A stretch of DNA of 64,000 nt from Symsagittifera roscoffensis (lineage: Eukaryota > Xenacoelomorpha > Acoela > Convolutidae), in the NCBI RefSeq assembly GCF_963678635.1, contig NC_087070.1, positions 6,046,539 to 6,110,538 on the forward strand, given 5' to 3'. Positions 11,750 to 23,014 of this stretch are shown one piece after another. The translations under genes and the position numbers were made by a program. The notes under the pieces are model-generated. The model did no database searches, was not told where the DNA came from, and was given only the letters and a program-made list of their open reading frames with translations. The number at the start of each line of letters is the position of its first letter. Positions within the stretch are counted from its first letter, which is position 1.

Positions 11750-13152
11750 TCAGGCGATACTCAAGTAGTACTTCTTGTGTAGGTGCACCATTATCTCCGT
11801 TTCTGCAAAGAACACATGCAGGATGGCGTATAATTCGCTAGGATTCCACCTGCCCCTGTTTGGATTGTAAACCGGCATTGAGACCGCCATCTCGTATCCC
11901 TTTTTCGACCATGAAATATCTCAACTTCGTTAGTGCCAACATTACTTGCTCGGGGTCTATCGTGTTCCTCTTATTGGCCCTCGTCACCAAAAAACACAGA
12001 TATTTACCAGGAACTTGTGAAGCTGAAGGAGGAAGGGCAGCCATTCCTCCCAAACCTGGCCTCTGCCTGAATAGAAACTCCACGTTCTGATATTCTCTTT
12101 TGAAGTCTGCTTCCAGTCTCGTGTAGAAGCTCATGTCCGCTGTTATGCATATTGCACGAGTCCTATCTGACAAAATGAAGTCGCTGTCTGTGATCAGGAT
12201 GTTCTCTGAATATTCATTCGGTATCTCGTATTTTGTCTTGAAAGTTCTTCCTGTGGTAGACTCAGCTTCCTCCTGATCCATTTCCAACCCGTTAGTCTCT
12301 CTCATTTTTCTGAGCTTCTTTATCATCAAATTTGTTGGTGTGGGTAAGTCCTACCCCCACTCCTCGGACAAAAAATATTTATCGATGTCGCAGTCGATGG
12401 TGCTGAATCCAAGTTATCCGGTGGTATTTCCAGTGCCAGTCATTGGCTGTCCAACCAAATAGTGGATTTCCTGTCTTCACATGTTTCATTGCTGACAGGT
12501 CGAGTTGCTGGATGTTTTGCGCCTCCCTTTTGTCAGTCTCAAGGTTATGCATTCATTCCAATACCCTCAGGTTTGTGTTTTCCCTTATTTATATCTCGTT
12601 TTGTTCCAGGTCTACCTCTCGTTCCGGAAGGGAGAAGTCTTCTTTCAAGGAATGCTCGCTGTCGTTGATGATCTTCCACTCTTCATCGGCTACCAGCTCG
12701 CCCACGTTCACGAACTCCTCGTTTATCTCATCGGGTTGTATCTTGTCAATCAAGAAGTTGTCGCCATACCTGTTGTACCTCATGCCTGTCCGTTTGCGAT
12801 CGCTTTTTCTGGTCCCTGTGGGCATCGGCAGGTCTGGCTCTGTCCATTTTGGTACCTCGCTCTGCTCTGGATCATTCCAATCTTCCTCCGCGAAAGATCC
12901 TTCATCCGAATCCACCTCTATCTTCTCGTTATCATCCATGCTCACGTCCTCGCTGCCGTCATTCTTCTCTCTGGTGCCTTTTTTGTTCACCTCACATGCT
13001 GGTTCTACCAGTAGGTACTCGAGTTTTTCCATGTTCTGTGGTACACACCAGTCATCCGGAGATGGGACGTGAGATTTTAGATTTTCGTAAAGCGCCGCAC
13101 GCCCTGTACTCAAGCGATAGAACCGAACCTGCTGGTGTACCTCTGTTATCAT
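11750..13152 (-). pseudogene. Element 1 integrase C-terminus plus macro domain
   Basis: Reading leftward, the segment at 12589-13152 begins ITEVHQQVRFYRLSTG (the integrase C-terminal GPF-type end) and then becomes an acidic linker. The segment at 11838-12329 carries the macro-like core: ITDSDFILSDRT, ICITADMSF, ADFKREY, GGMAALPP, and GKYLCFLVTRA. After a frameshift near 11880 the last block (ELYAILHVFFAETEIMVHLH) continues to a TGA at 11750-11752. About two-thirds of residues match element 2 across the core, making this one of the best conserved parts of the pair. Confidence 0.7.
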
Positions 13153-14440
13153 GAACGGTCCTCTCCATTTCTTCAGTAAATTCTTAGTCCCTCTCGGGGG
13201 TATGATATTCTAGAACACCCAGACGTTTTGTCCCACAGTATACGGTTTCGCCTGAAGTATTTTTTCATCGTACTTCTTCCGCTGTCTCATTTGTGCTCGC
13301 ACCGTGTTCCTTCTACAGAGCTCGTTCAATTCTTGTTGTCTCCTGACCGCATCCTTCACGTACTTTTTTTCGTTTTCCCTTCTCCTTCCGGAAACGTCTT
13401 TTGTCCCTTCGTATTCCGGATAGAAGAATATCAGGAGCATCGCTCTCTCCCTGTCATTCAACATCATGAAAGGACTGATACCTGATGTTGAGTGCTGCGT
13501 GCTGTTATACGCCCCTACGACTTCCGGCAGATATTTGTCCCAATCTGTCATGTTACTCGAGCAATATACACTGAGCATGTTCACCAGAGTTCTGTTCTGC
13601 CTCTCCACTAATCCGTTTGTTTGAGGATGGTAGGTTGTTGAATGCGCTTGAGCAATGTGGGATCTCCTTATCAGTTTTTTTGTCAGGTCTCGAACGAAGG
13701 CTTTCCCATTGTCCGATTGGAATGTCATCGGAAAACAATATCGTGATATCCAGTGCGTTATCAAAAGATCACAAGTCTCTCCCGCTGAGGCCGTCTGACA
13801 TGGTACCGATTCTGCCAGTTTGGTGAAGTGGTTTATAATTACCAGTATCTGATTGTAACCCGAGTCGGTCATGCAGATTTTCTGATAGTCTATCTGCACG
13901 ACCTCGTTAAAATCCCAGCTTTCCACGGACTTAAGTGGGAATTTCATTTTTCTAGGGTCTTTCACTTGCAAACACGACAAATATGCGTTCACCCACCTTT
14001 CGCAAGCCTTTCTCAACCCTGGCCAATCAAACTTAATATTCTTTATTGTACCTTGTTACCTTGTCTATCCCCTGATGTCCCATCTGGTCGTGCGATCTGA
14101 ACAACACTTCCGTCTGGTATAGCTGTGGTAATATGATGAGGTTATGCTTGTGTAATATCTTCTCTTCATCTTTCCTCCTACAGGCTACCACACCATCAGC
14201 TGTGTGATTGAGTAAGTCCCTTCTCTACTTGTATAACTGGCTCAAAATCTTGTAACTATCCTCCTCCAGGTCCCCTTTCTCCTTGTTTTTTGTCCGGATC
14301 CATTTGGAGAGGTTGCTTGTCATCTTGTCATTCATCTGGGCTCGTATCAGATCCGATAGTCTGTATCTCGCTTTAAAGTGTTCCTTCAATACCATCATTT
14401 CACCATTTAGTTCTCCGGGACTGTGGATGTCGTCTTTTAG
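13153..14440 (-). pseudogene. Element 1 integrase
   Basis: The best open piece is 13210-14016 (268 codons). It has the DDE core: EVVQIDYQK (first Asp), FQSDNGKAF (second Asp) and QTNGLVERQNR (the Glu is present, unlike element 2). The N-terminal zinc module is damaged, because the expected first Cys of the CxxC pair is Tyr (AYLSCLQ). The upstream part, around 14040-14440, is readable only in other frames. It would catalyse strand transfer if intact, but the frame breaks rule that out. Confidence 0.8.
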
Positions 14441-15160
14441 CTTAACGCAAATCTATCCTTCTCAAGACCTCCCTGTCATCATCCGGTTCCAGGTTCGTCC
14501 TGACATTGGAATTGCACGATAGCTCCCTGAATGGTTTCCTTGACACCGTTATGTTCTCAAGCTCTTCTCCTCCGTAGCATTCTGTTGCTCTAGGTTGTAG
14601 GTTCCTGCGGAAGAGTCAGTGTGTAATTCTGTCGTGGTGCCTCATTTTCTCTTCTGCTAATATCATGCAAAGACTGTCTTGGTCATCGCCACCCTTCTCT
14701 GAGTCATCCTCTCATTCTTCCGACTCCCCGGACAAATTCCCGTCCTCGCTGTCTCGTTCTGATTTCAACCACTCCCCGGACTCTTGATCTGGTCCTAGGT
14801 GTTCGGCTTCCTTCTTGAATGTCACTTTCTTCTTCCGAAACGTAGTCTGTATTAGTATGTCCTCTGGAGTTTTCTCGGCCAATGTCCGCACAACTTCTTT
14901 GTCGTCAGGTTGCTTGCCTATCGTTGAGTCCTCGCCATGAGCCGCTTCCCCTCTTTTCAATATGGTGACTTCCCGTTTGTCTTTATCATTGTTCCGGACT
15001 ACCGGTTCATTGTCTGCTAGTTTCTTGAGTAAGCTCCTCAGATCTTCTCCTATAGTCACTCTTCTTGTCTCCACTTCACCGAGGTCGTAGCTTTTTGCTT
15101 TTAGTGTTTCCTGCACTATCTTCGACTTGAGCATCATTTCCATTGGCATCCCTGTCTTTC
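14441..15160 (-). pseudogene. Element 1 acidic linker between RNase H and integrase
   Basis: The fragment at 14712-15149 (145 codons) is rich in Lys and Glu and ends in SGESEE-type acidic repeats. Element 2 has the same SGES-type repeats in its longer linker (37446-38340). No enzymatic motif is seen. Confidence 0.5.
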
Positions 15161-15161
15161 T

Positions 15162-16880
15162 CTAGAGATTTTCTTTCGTCTCATGTTCAGCTGGCAGCTG
15201 GGGATGGTCCTCTATTGGTTTCCCTGACTTGTCAAGCCAGCACGTGAGTGGAAGACTGTCATTCGTCTCCTTGACCATAAATGAGAAGCCATCTTTGATT
15301 TCAAGCCTGTCGGCCTCCCTCTGCTCCTGTCTCTCGTAAAACTCCGTCTTTTTGCTCAAGTTGTCGGCATTTTGATGTTTGTTCCTTGTTCTGTGCTCAA
15401 TAATCATGTTGTAACCATCCAGGCGCACTATCCATATCCCAATGTAGCTCTGGTCCATTGAGTACGTTTTTAACCATTTGAGTGCTCATAACTTGAATGG
15501 CTCGCTACCCAGGTATGCCCTGTGTTTTTCTACACAGGTGACTACCGCGAACGTTTCCGCTTTGCGTGCCCCGTACTTCATCTCTGTATCTTTCAAGACT
15601 TTGCTCCCGTAAGCTTTCGGTCTCTAGACTGTCTTCCCGTTCATATCCTGTTCTTGGTGGAGTATTCCAGAGATCGCTACCACCGATGCATCCGTGTCCA
15701 GTACAGACATTCCCTTTTCCATGGGCATCCCTAGAACAGATGCTTCGCACAGGTCTCTTTTCATTCTTTGAAATGATTCCTGTGCCGCGTAATTCCACGT
15801 GAACTTCTTACCTTTGTGCCTCATGAGTTGTTGCATTGGATATACGTTGTCCGCATAGCCCTTGATGTAGTTTGCGAAACTCTGTACTAGAACTCCCTGT
15901 AGTAGTTTGCGAAACCCAAGAAGTTCATCAACTGGTGTTCTGTTTTTGGCATATTCCAAGTCAGTACTGCCTCTACCGCATCTGGATCTGGTATAATACC
16001 ATGTTTGTCCACCATTTTCCCCAGATATTTGATCAAGTCCTTGAGACTCTCACACTTCGATGGCTTGCATTTCAGTCCTGCTCTCTTCATACAAGCAAAC
16101 ACCTCGTCCAGTCGTTCAATGTGGTCCTCCAGTGTAAGTGTTGCAATCACCACGTCATCTACGTAGCACATTACAAAATTGCCAGATTTCTTCGTTTCGC
16201 TTGTCAGCGCTTGTGCCATTAGTCGTTGGAAGGTGGCTGTCGCATTGCAGAGGCCAAAGAGCATCCGTTTTCACTGAAACAATCCCAGCTCGCCTGCAAA
16301 ACCCGTCTTGTCCCTGGCTTGCTTCCTCAGTGGTATCTGCCAAAAGGACGACCCTAGATCATGAGTTGTGAAAAATTTTGCGTCACGCAACTTTGAAAGA
16401 CTCTCATCTATCCTAGGTATGGGATAGGCATCCTTCACTGTGAGGGAATTCAGATATCGAAAGTCACAACAAAACTTAAGTTGGTCTCCTTTCTTTTTAG
16501 CCATCACTGTGATTTGGATGGTCCTATCATGTCATACTCTAGTAGGGTCTCTATCGCTTTTCTACATGCATCCGAATTGTTTCGGGTCATACGCCTCGCC
16601 CCCTCCCTATGCGGCACCTGCAATTCTTCTAGCCCTATTTCATTTTCAACAAAGAAAGTTGCAGCATCCAATGTTTGCCTTGTCTCGAAAAAAAAAACAT
16701 CCTGATTCCTATCTAGAAGGTCCACGATGGCTTCGTGCTGTTCGTCTGTTACCTTTCCCCTGAAATGTTCAATCTCTGGTAATACTGGTTTGTCAATTTA
16801 CAATTCCTCTAGCGTGGGTCTTTCAGGAAAGTTCGAATAGCTCGACAGTCCATTGTTTGTCTCTGATTTAAGTGATTTCA
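15162..16880 (-). pseudogene. Element 1 reverse transcriptase and RNase H
   Basis: Ty3/Gypsy-type polymerase in several frames. At 16271-16507 it reads KFCCDFRYLN and FTTHDLGSSFWQIPL (motif A). At 15887-16264 it reads LFGLCNATATFQRL and MCYVDDVVIAT (catalytic box), then LGFANYYREF. RNase H follows at 15505-15960 (VLDTDASVVAISGILHQEQ) and 15162-15458 (GRW-like start, KHQNADNLSKK). Frameshifts near 16265, 15890 and 15500 break it. The family call is secure, and it is not functional. Confidence 0.85.
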
Positions 16881-17099
16881 CAAGACTTGATGTTTATTTT
16901 ATTTTCTTCAATCTTCTCAATATACAAATTTCATCCCTATGACTCGGGCAATCAAGAACTTCATTTTCTTTCACATTTTCAGTCATTTCATATCTGGTTT
17001 TCACGGGCAGTGCGTATACTAGCTTCCCCCCTATGAATTTTGATTGGTGTATCAAGAGTTTTCAACAAGACAATGACGCAGAGGCTACTCTTAGTTATC

Positions 17100-17990
17100 G
17101 AGAGGGATCTTCCTAAAATAGCAGCACTTTGACTGTTTGGATTGGGTACTATACATACTTGTTTATTCGCTTCTTTCATTATAGTTTTTCATCCGGAAAC
17201 TTACTACTGCCGCCTCATTCGCTTTCAGCCTTACCCTCCTACTCAAGAAAACTGGAGCCTTAATTTCATTCGCCATTATCAAATTTACCGGTGTAATTAC
17301 GTACTTCCTTTCCGGGTTCCGAATCCTGATCATCGCCTTGTTAAGATCAATTTTTACATCGAAATTCCTGATGAAACCTCTACCTAAAATGAATTGGTCA
17401 GACTCATCTAGATTCTCAACCACCAGAAAACTCATTCACAAACTGCGTTCCCCCAGGCTTAGGGCTATTATTGGTGTTACTTATTGGTGTTACAAACCCC
17501 CTTGTTTGCTGCTGACAGCCGTATTCTTGATTTAATCAGGTCATCTTTGTCGAATCCCATTCTTTTCCAAGTCTCAATTGGTATAAAACTCAAGACGGCT
17601 CCCGTCTCCAACAACCCACGCAGTTATACCTTCTTTTCGCTTATGTCCAATACGTGTGCAGACACGTCTGCTTCAGTTCCCAGATGCATGGATTCCTCTT
17701 CCAGCATAGCACAGTGCCCAATGGATCTCACTTTTAGTTCTTCTCTGCCTTCATAGATTTTCCCGGCTAAATTCTCATCACATAATATCATCGTTTTTGT
17801 GTACATGTTTATTCCATCTATATTCAACATGACCTCATGTGGACCATAGGCTTCCGTGTATCTGTTGTCTACGCGAACTGATTTACTACCACCTCTCGTG
17901 AGTAATGCCCCTAAAGCTCTAGAAGGAATTTGCGGGCTTATTGCAAGTAATCCGCGTACACATCTATGTGCATTATTGTCTGATCGCTCA
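17100..17990 (-). pseudogene. Element 1 retropepsin-like protease
   Basis: Around 17590-17620 the minus strand reads GLLETGAVLSFIP, the position of the retropepsin DTG box with Asp changed to Glu. The C-terminal part, with ILGRGFIRNF, is at 17163-17435 in another frame. Between them a 13-base direct duplication (aacaccaata twice, about 17475-17505) and stops interrupt the reading frame. The Asp change alone should abolish activity. Confidence 0.7.
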
Positions 17991-18166
17991 ATTCTCTCAG
18001 GTTTCTTGTTACTTCGTGGCCGCCCACTGTGATTATTGACTTGATCCTTGCCCCAATTTTCGTGATGCCAAATGGTTTTCCAGTCACCATTTTCAAGGTG
18101 TTGCAATTGCTCCTGCTCATCGAGATCTCTCCGGTCTCTGGTTTTGGTCTTGTCATACAGAGTGTT

Positions 18167-20521
18167 TCATTCAATCTCTGTTTTTCTATTTCCTCTTTCA
18201 GCCGTTGTTCGATTGATCGCCAAATCTTGAAACCACAACGATCGCCAAGTCTTGGTCGCCAAGTCTTGCTTCACTCTGTTGATCGCCTCTGCAGCTGCCC
18301 TCTCGTAGTTTTTCTCTAGAAAATTTCTCTTCTCGGCCCCCGTGGCGTCTTTGTTTCGTGTCACGACCTTTACTGTCTTTGTTGATATTTCACCACTCGC
18401 TGCTTCTTTGTTATTCAAATTGTTTTCAGCTTGTCTGTTCCTAGTATTTTGCACTGCGGCCAGTGCTAGTTTGTGTTTCGGGTGATTCTGATTCTTCACC
18501 GCCTATCAAAACAAAGGGCAGTTCATCCTGAAATGGCCTTCTTGATTACAGAAACAACACCTCTCGCCTATCTTGATGATCAAGCCAGTGTAAAACTCAT
18601 GTTCCTCCGTTTGATTCATATCCTCTTCCTCTGGTGCGTATCCCAAGCTTTTCATGCCTTGCTTGTATGTCGTGCAGTCCGCCACATGATGATCCGCTGA
18701 TCCACAATTTGCGCATGACCTACGTTTTTCCATATCGTCTCTAGGTTTGTACCATGACGACCTTTGTGGCTGGCTCTCCCTTACATGTTCCTGCCTTCTG
18801 AGAACGAGTACTTTTCTGGTTTCATTAACATGTACTCTCTTGACTTTTTCTCATCTCTTCTGGGGCTGGTGCATTATCTTTTGATAGTGTATAATACGTT
18901 GCCAGCATCGTTCTTAAGTCGTCACTTCTCGCCCAGTCAATGAATTTGAAGCGATGCTGAAGTTTCTTCCCTTTGTCTTCTTTTTTCAAATCTCATCATC
19001 GCTTGATGATCCTTCATTCCTGATCGGAATCGATTCAACAGTATCTCGAATATTTTGTCCGCTATATCACGCTCCTCCTCTTTCTTTGCTACCACGCATT
19101 TTAGTGCGGTTCCTTCAAAATTTCTTAGTATTGCCGCGCAGGCCTGCATTTTGTCGTTCAAGTTATCTTGTTCTAGATGTAATCTTATTACGTCAACCCA
19201 TGTATCAGTGTAAACATCTGAATCGTACTTGAATTCGTTAGGTTTTTTGAAGGTTTTCCGAGATTTGCCACTGCATCTGTCACTTGAGTCTGTGTTCCTT
19301 GTTGCGAATGCTTCAAGCGTCCTGTTCATCATTTCCCAGGTATTGGTCCACGTCATGGCATCCGGTTGTACACCCATACGTGATCCTGAGTCATCTGTCG
19401 TCCTTGCTGAGTTTGAGGCTCCCACCTTCATGGCAGTCCTAATCCCACCTGACGCCAGGGTGCTATCAATCCGTGTTAACGGTGTAGATTCCCGTTTCTT
19501 TCGTTGTGGTTTCACGAAATCGACTCTAGTTCCGGATGGTTTTTCAACCACTATTTTATCTTGGACTATTGAATTTCTCAAGAGTGCATCCAGTTTGGAC
19601 TGTATGGCATAAGAACTTTCAGCTTGATCCTTGCCTATTGTATCCAATCTGGTCCCTAGATTCCACAACTTCTTATTCACGGTGTCATACCGTTTCTTCA
19701 TTTCTTCCATATACTTCTTGAAATGCTTCTCTCGCTCTTTGTGGGTAGCCTCTACGTTGTCCGACATCTGCTGTAGCTTCTCTTCCGTCGCCCTTGCCAG
19801 GATAAAGTGGTTGTCTAAGTTCTCATTCTTGTTGTGTCGTACTTCCCTTTTTAGCTCATGGCGGTCTTCCTCGCTGTATTTCAGTTCCTTGTCGATTTGC
19901 TCCAATTTTGCCATCAAGTCGCCCAGCTCAAGTGAAGTTATTTTTTCTTGGTTAGCCGTTGCTCCATGTGTGACCTGCTCATCGTCTTGTTTGGCTTCTG
20001 TTGTAATTGCTGTTGGAAACTGTTCCAAACGTTTGGCCTTTCTCGGTCGTTGGCAATACCTCCTCTTTCTCTTTCGGTTTCATTCCGACCATCAGTGCAA
20101 TCTTCTCTGTGAACGACGTTCTTTTTGTTTGAGAATCGTCTTTTATCGTTTCCGCCGTGTTGTTTCTTGTTTCATCTACATTATTTTTTGGTGAGAACTC
20201 TATTGTTTTCTACTCGTGTTCTTCTATTATTGGCATTGGTGTTGATTCCGTCGTCTTTTTTCCACCCCATCAATACTCTGATCTGGTGTCTCAAGATCGG
20301 TTTCTCTAGCCGGTACAGTCGGTCCTTCCATTGCTTTATCCTTGGCCTTGTGTTCTTTCATGTTTCTTGTATTGACCATGTACACTGAAACAAATTTTCT
20401 CATTACTTTCGGAATTGATGGTGTTAGTTTCCGCTTGCAACGCGGTTTGGTTTTGCTTAAGTCCTGTTCCCCTTCTTTCAGATATCGATACCCCATTTTG
20501 CTTCGTGATTTTCATATACAA
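18167..20521 (-). pseudogene. Element 1 gag
   Basis: The main open piece is 18937-20028 (363 codons). It contains a long coiled coil (LMAKLEQIDKELKYSEED through MKKRYDTVNKKLW) followed by a retrotransposon gag core with EGTALKCVVA and FEILLNRF. Two CCHC zinc knuckles are at 18506-18733 (CANCGSADHHVADC and CFCNQEGHFRMNC). The pieces lie in different frames. The layout coiled coil, capsid-like core, two knuckles equals that of element 2 (40675-43750). Confidence 0.75.
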
Positions 20522-20689
20522 TTTTCTTTATTTACAAATTTAATATTTACAAATCCCTATTGTAAAATCCGATTGAAATTATATAAAAAAGTTTCCTAAT
20601 GTATTAAAAACTAAAACTAGTCGAATCAGTTTTGAATCTAAATTAGTTTCAGGCCTTAAGACCCTTCGTTCTAGTTCTGGGATGATTTA

Positions 20690-21275
20690 ATACTGTCACA
20701 GGATTTCTTGGTACTCTTCTTGGACCCTTCGCTCAAATGTTGGGATACTTCGATGGGGTATTGGTACACTTTGGTACGTTCCTAGTACTTTTCTTAACCC
20801 TCCTAGGACCCTTCGTTCAAGTGTTGGTACACTTCATTGCTGTCCCAGGACTTTTCTGAACCCTCCTAGGACCCTTCGCTCAGGTGTTGGTACACTTCGT
20901 TGCTCTCCCAGGACTTTTCTGAACCCTCCTAGGACCCTTCGTTCAAGTGTTGGTAACACTTCGTTGCTGTCCCAGGACTTTTCTGAACCCTCATAGGACC
21001 CTTCGCTCAGGTGTTGGTACACTTCGTTGCTCTCCCAGGACTTTTTTGAACCCTCCTAGGACCCTTCGCTCAGGTGTTGGTACACTTCGTTGCTGTCCCA
21101 GGACTTTTCTGAACCCTCCTAGGACCCTTCGCTCAGGTATTGGTACACTTCGTCGTTGTCCCAGGATTTTTCTGAACCCTCCTAGGACCCTTCGCTCAAG
21201 TTTTGGTATACTTCGTTGCTGTCCCAGGACTTTTCTGAACACTGCTAGGACCCTTCGCTAATGTGTTGTGATTAA
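20690..21275. repeat. 63-bp minisatellite in element 1 leader
   Basis: A 63-base unit, recognisable by gtgttggtacacttcgt, tgtcccaggacttttctga and ccctcctaggacccttcg, is repeated about eight times. The units from about 20820 onward are near identical and those at the left edge are degenerate. Because 63 is a multiple of three, both strands stay open across it. These open frames are not evidence for a gene. Confidence 0.9.
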
Positions 21276-21276
21276 T

Positions 21277-21600
21277 ATCCCAAGACCCAAGTGTTTGGAC
21301 ACTTAGATCACTATCCCACGACTGAGTGTTGGGACAATTAGATCACTATCCCAAGACTGCCGGCAAGACTCTTGTACTTCTTCCCTTCGCTGTCCCAGGA
21401 TTTTTCTGAACTCTCCTAGGACCCTTCGATGAAAAATTGGGATATTTAGATGACTATCCCCAGACTAAGTGTTGGGACACCTAGATCAGTATCCCCAGAC
21501 TGAGTGTTGGGACACTTAGATCACTATCCCCAGACTGAGTGTTGGGACACTTAGATCACTATCCCAAGACTGCCGGCAGGACTATTGTACTTCTTCCCAC
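21277..21600. repeat. 35-bp minisatellite in element 1 leader
   Basis: A unit of about 35 bases (gtgttgggacacttagatc, then actatccccagactga) occurs about six times. It is interrupted at 21350-21430 by part of a 63-bp-type unit (ctgtcccaggatttttctga). The interleaving shows that the two arrays grew together. Confidence 0.8.
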
Positions 21601-22983
21601 CTTGTAGCTCAAGTGTTTCTTCACCTGATTGAAGAATTCCTCTGTGCCTTGTGTCGAGTATTAGAATACCTGATCCACTATCCCAGTACCACCTCTAGAA
21701 CTATAGTATTAAAAATAATCCCCAAAACCCAATTCTGTTCACCAAAATTTTCTTTACTAAGTCCCCTAAAATTACCTTCCCTGTTTCAATCCGATGAAAG
21801 TCAAAACACGACTTGTTTGTTACTTTGTAACTTTGGCGATTCGTTAAAACTCTCTGAAATCTGGCCCAAAAACGTAGAAACTTTAAAAATTCCAGAAAAA
21901 TGAAAGTTACAAAAACCAGAAAGGTAAGTATACCAAATTTTCATAGGAAACTTATGCCGTCTTTCGTAAAAATGTCTGGTACCTAATTTTCACGCATTTT
22001 TCCTCCCCCTACTAGCGGTCTCATGGGGTACTCTCATTTTGGGTTCCAAAAATTGCCTATTTCCGATCTCCCCAACCGATCAGACCAGGTTACCTACCTT
22101 AATTCGGTCTTGAATTTGGATCCCCTCGCGTTGCAACTCTTGTTCTGAGTCTATAGATGGATTGTTCTAGACTCTGGATCTACTAATTTAACTAAACTGA
22201 CGATATCGATTTTATAGTCACTATATTGTGTTTCCCCTTTTTACAATTTTCTACCGCCAACCTCTATCTTAACCAGCCCCCTTCTAACCTCCCCCGTATC
22301 TAGCCCCCCACTTAAGCCGAAAGCGACTCTTAAGCGCAATGGGTTCTTAACCTCTCGATAGAAAGTCCGTAGAACCTGTTTCTAAGCTCTGCTCAAGTAA
22401 AAAATTTTCCTCAAAACAGTGGGTATCCGCTTGTCCAATTTTGCACTTATTTCCTATAATGTAACGTGGATTTTAACGATGCCCGGTTGACCAAGCAGAA
22501 CACCTCTGAGTACCTTCCTCCGTTTGCTCTGTTCTGCTTTGATCACACTGATGGCTGATGTCACAAGCTATCTGAAAACCTTACAACACCCACACTTGGG
22601 CGCCTGTACAAGGTTGCTGATTTCATCGAGACGATCGGTCTGATTGGAAAACAGTATGGGTTTACTATTTTAATTAATATAAAGGTTTGATTCACCTAAT
22701 CTGGAAGTCAAAGCCATTGCCCTTTTTGAGGTTTTGTTGTTTTTTGTTTCGCTTTTTCTCTTTTACTCGTTTTTTGTCCCCCTAGTGACCCCCTTACTCG
22801 GTTAGCTAGGTCTCGTTTCGGAAAATTCACCGGGAAATACTCTCAAGTTTTTTTTTAAAAAACTAAAAAGGTACAACCAAAAGGTGAATACGTTCCCGTT
22901 GAACCCTACCACTGGTACTCTAGAATGGGCATGTAGCCCGGAGCTGTGTCAAGTGTTTTGATCCCGTAGTTTGGATGTCGTAA

Positions 22984-23001
22984 AAACACCCAGGAGCGCC
23001 A
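22984..23001 (-). other. Primer-binding-like site of element 1
   Basis: The minus strand reads TGGCGCTCCTGGGTG, starting 13 bases after the 5' LTR end. Element 2 has TGGCGCTCCTGTGTGGGC at the corresponding place. A TGG start fits a tRNA CCA end. The first six bases also match the common tRNA-Lys site, but the tRNA is not determined. The gap to the LTR is longer than usual. Confidence 0.45.
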
Positions 23002-23014
23002 TTAAAATACTATG

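Larger units (their letters stand above)
20522..22983 (-). other. Element 1 leader
   Basis: About 2.5 kb between gag and the primer-binding-like site, without a credible gene. It holds two minisatellites (20690-21275 and 21277-21600). The rest, 21600-22983, shows no recognised feature. A long leader is also present in element 2, with different repeats. Confidence 0.6.

Noticed and set aside
20834-21261. Open frames on both strands with a repeated protein pattern (FLNPPRTLRSGVGTLR and the reverse)
   Set aside because: They are translations of the 63-bp minisatellite, which stays open because the unit length is divisible by three.
20690-21600. CRISPR array
   Set aside because: The repeats are contiguous without unique spacers, and the window is from an animal genome.
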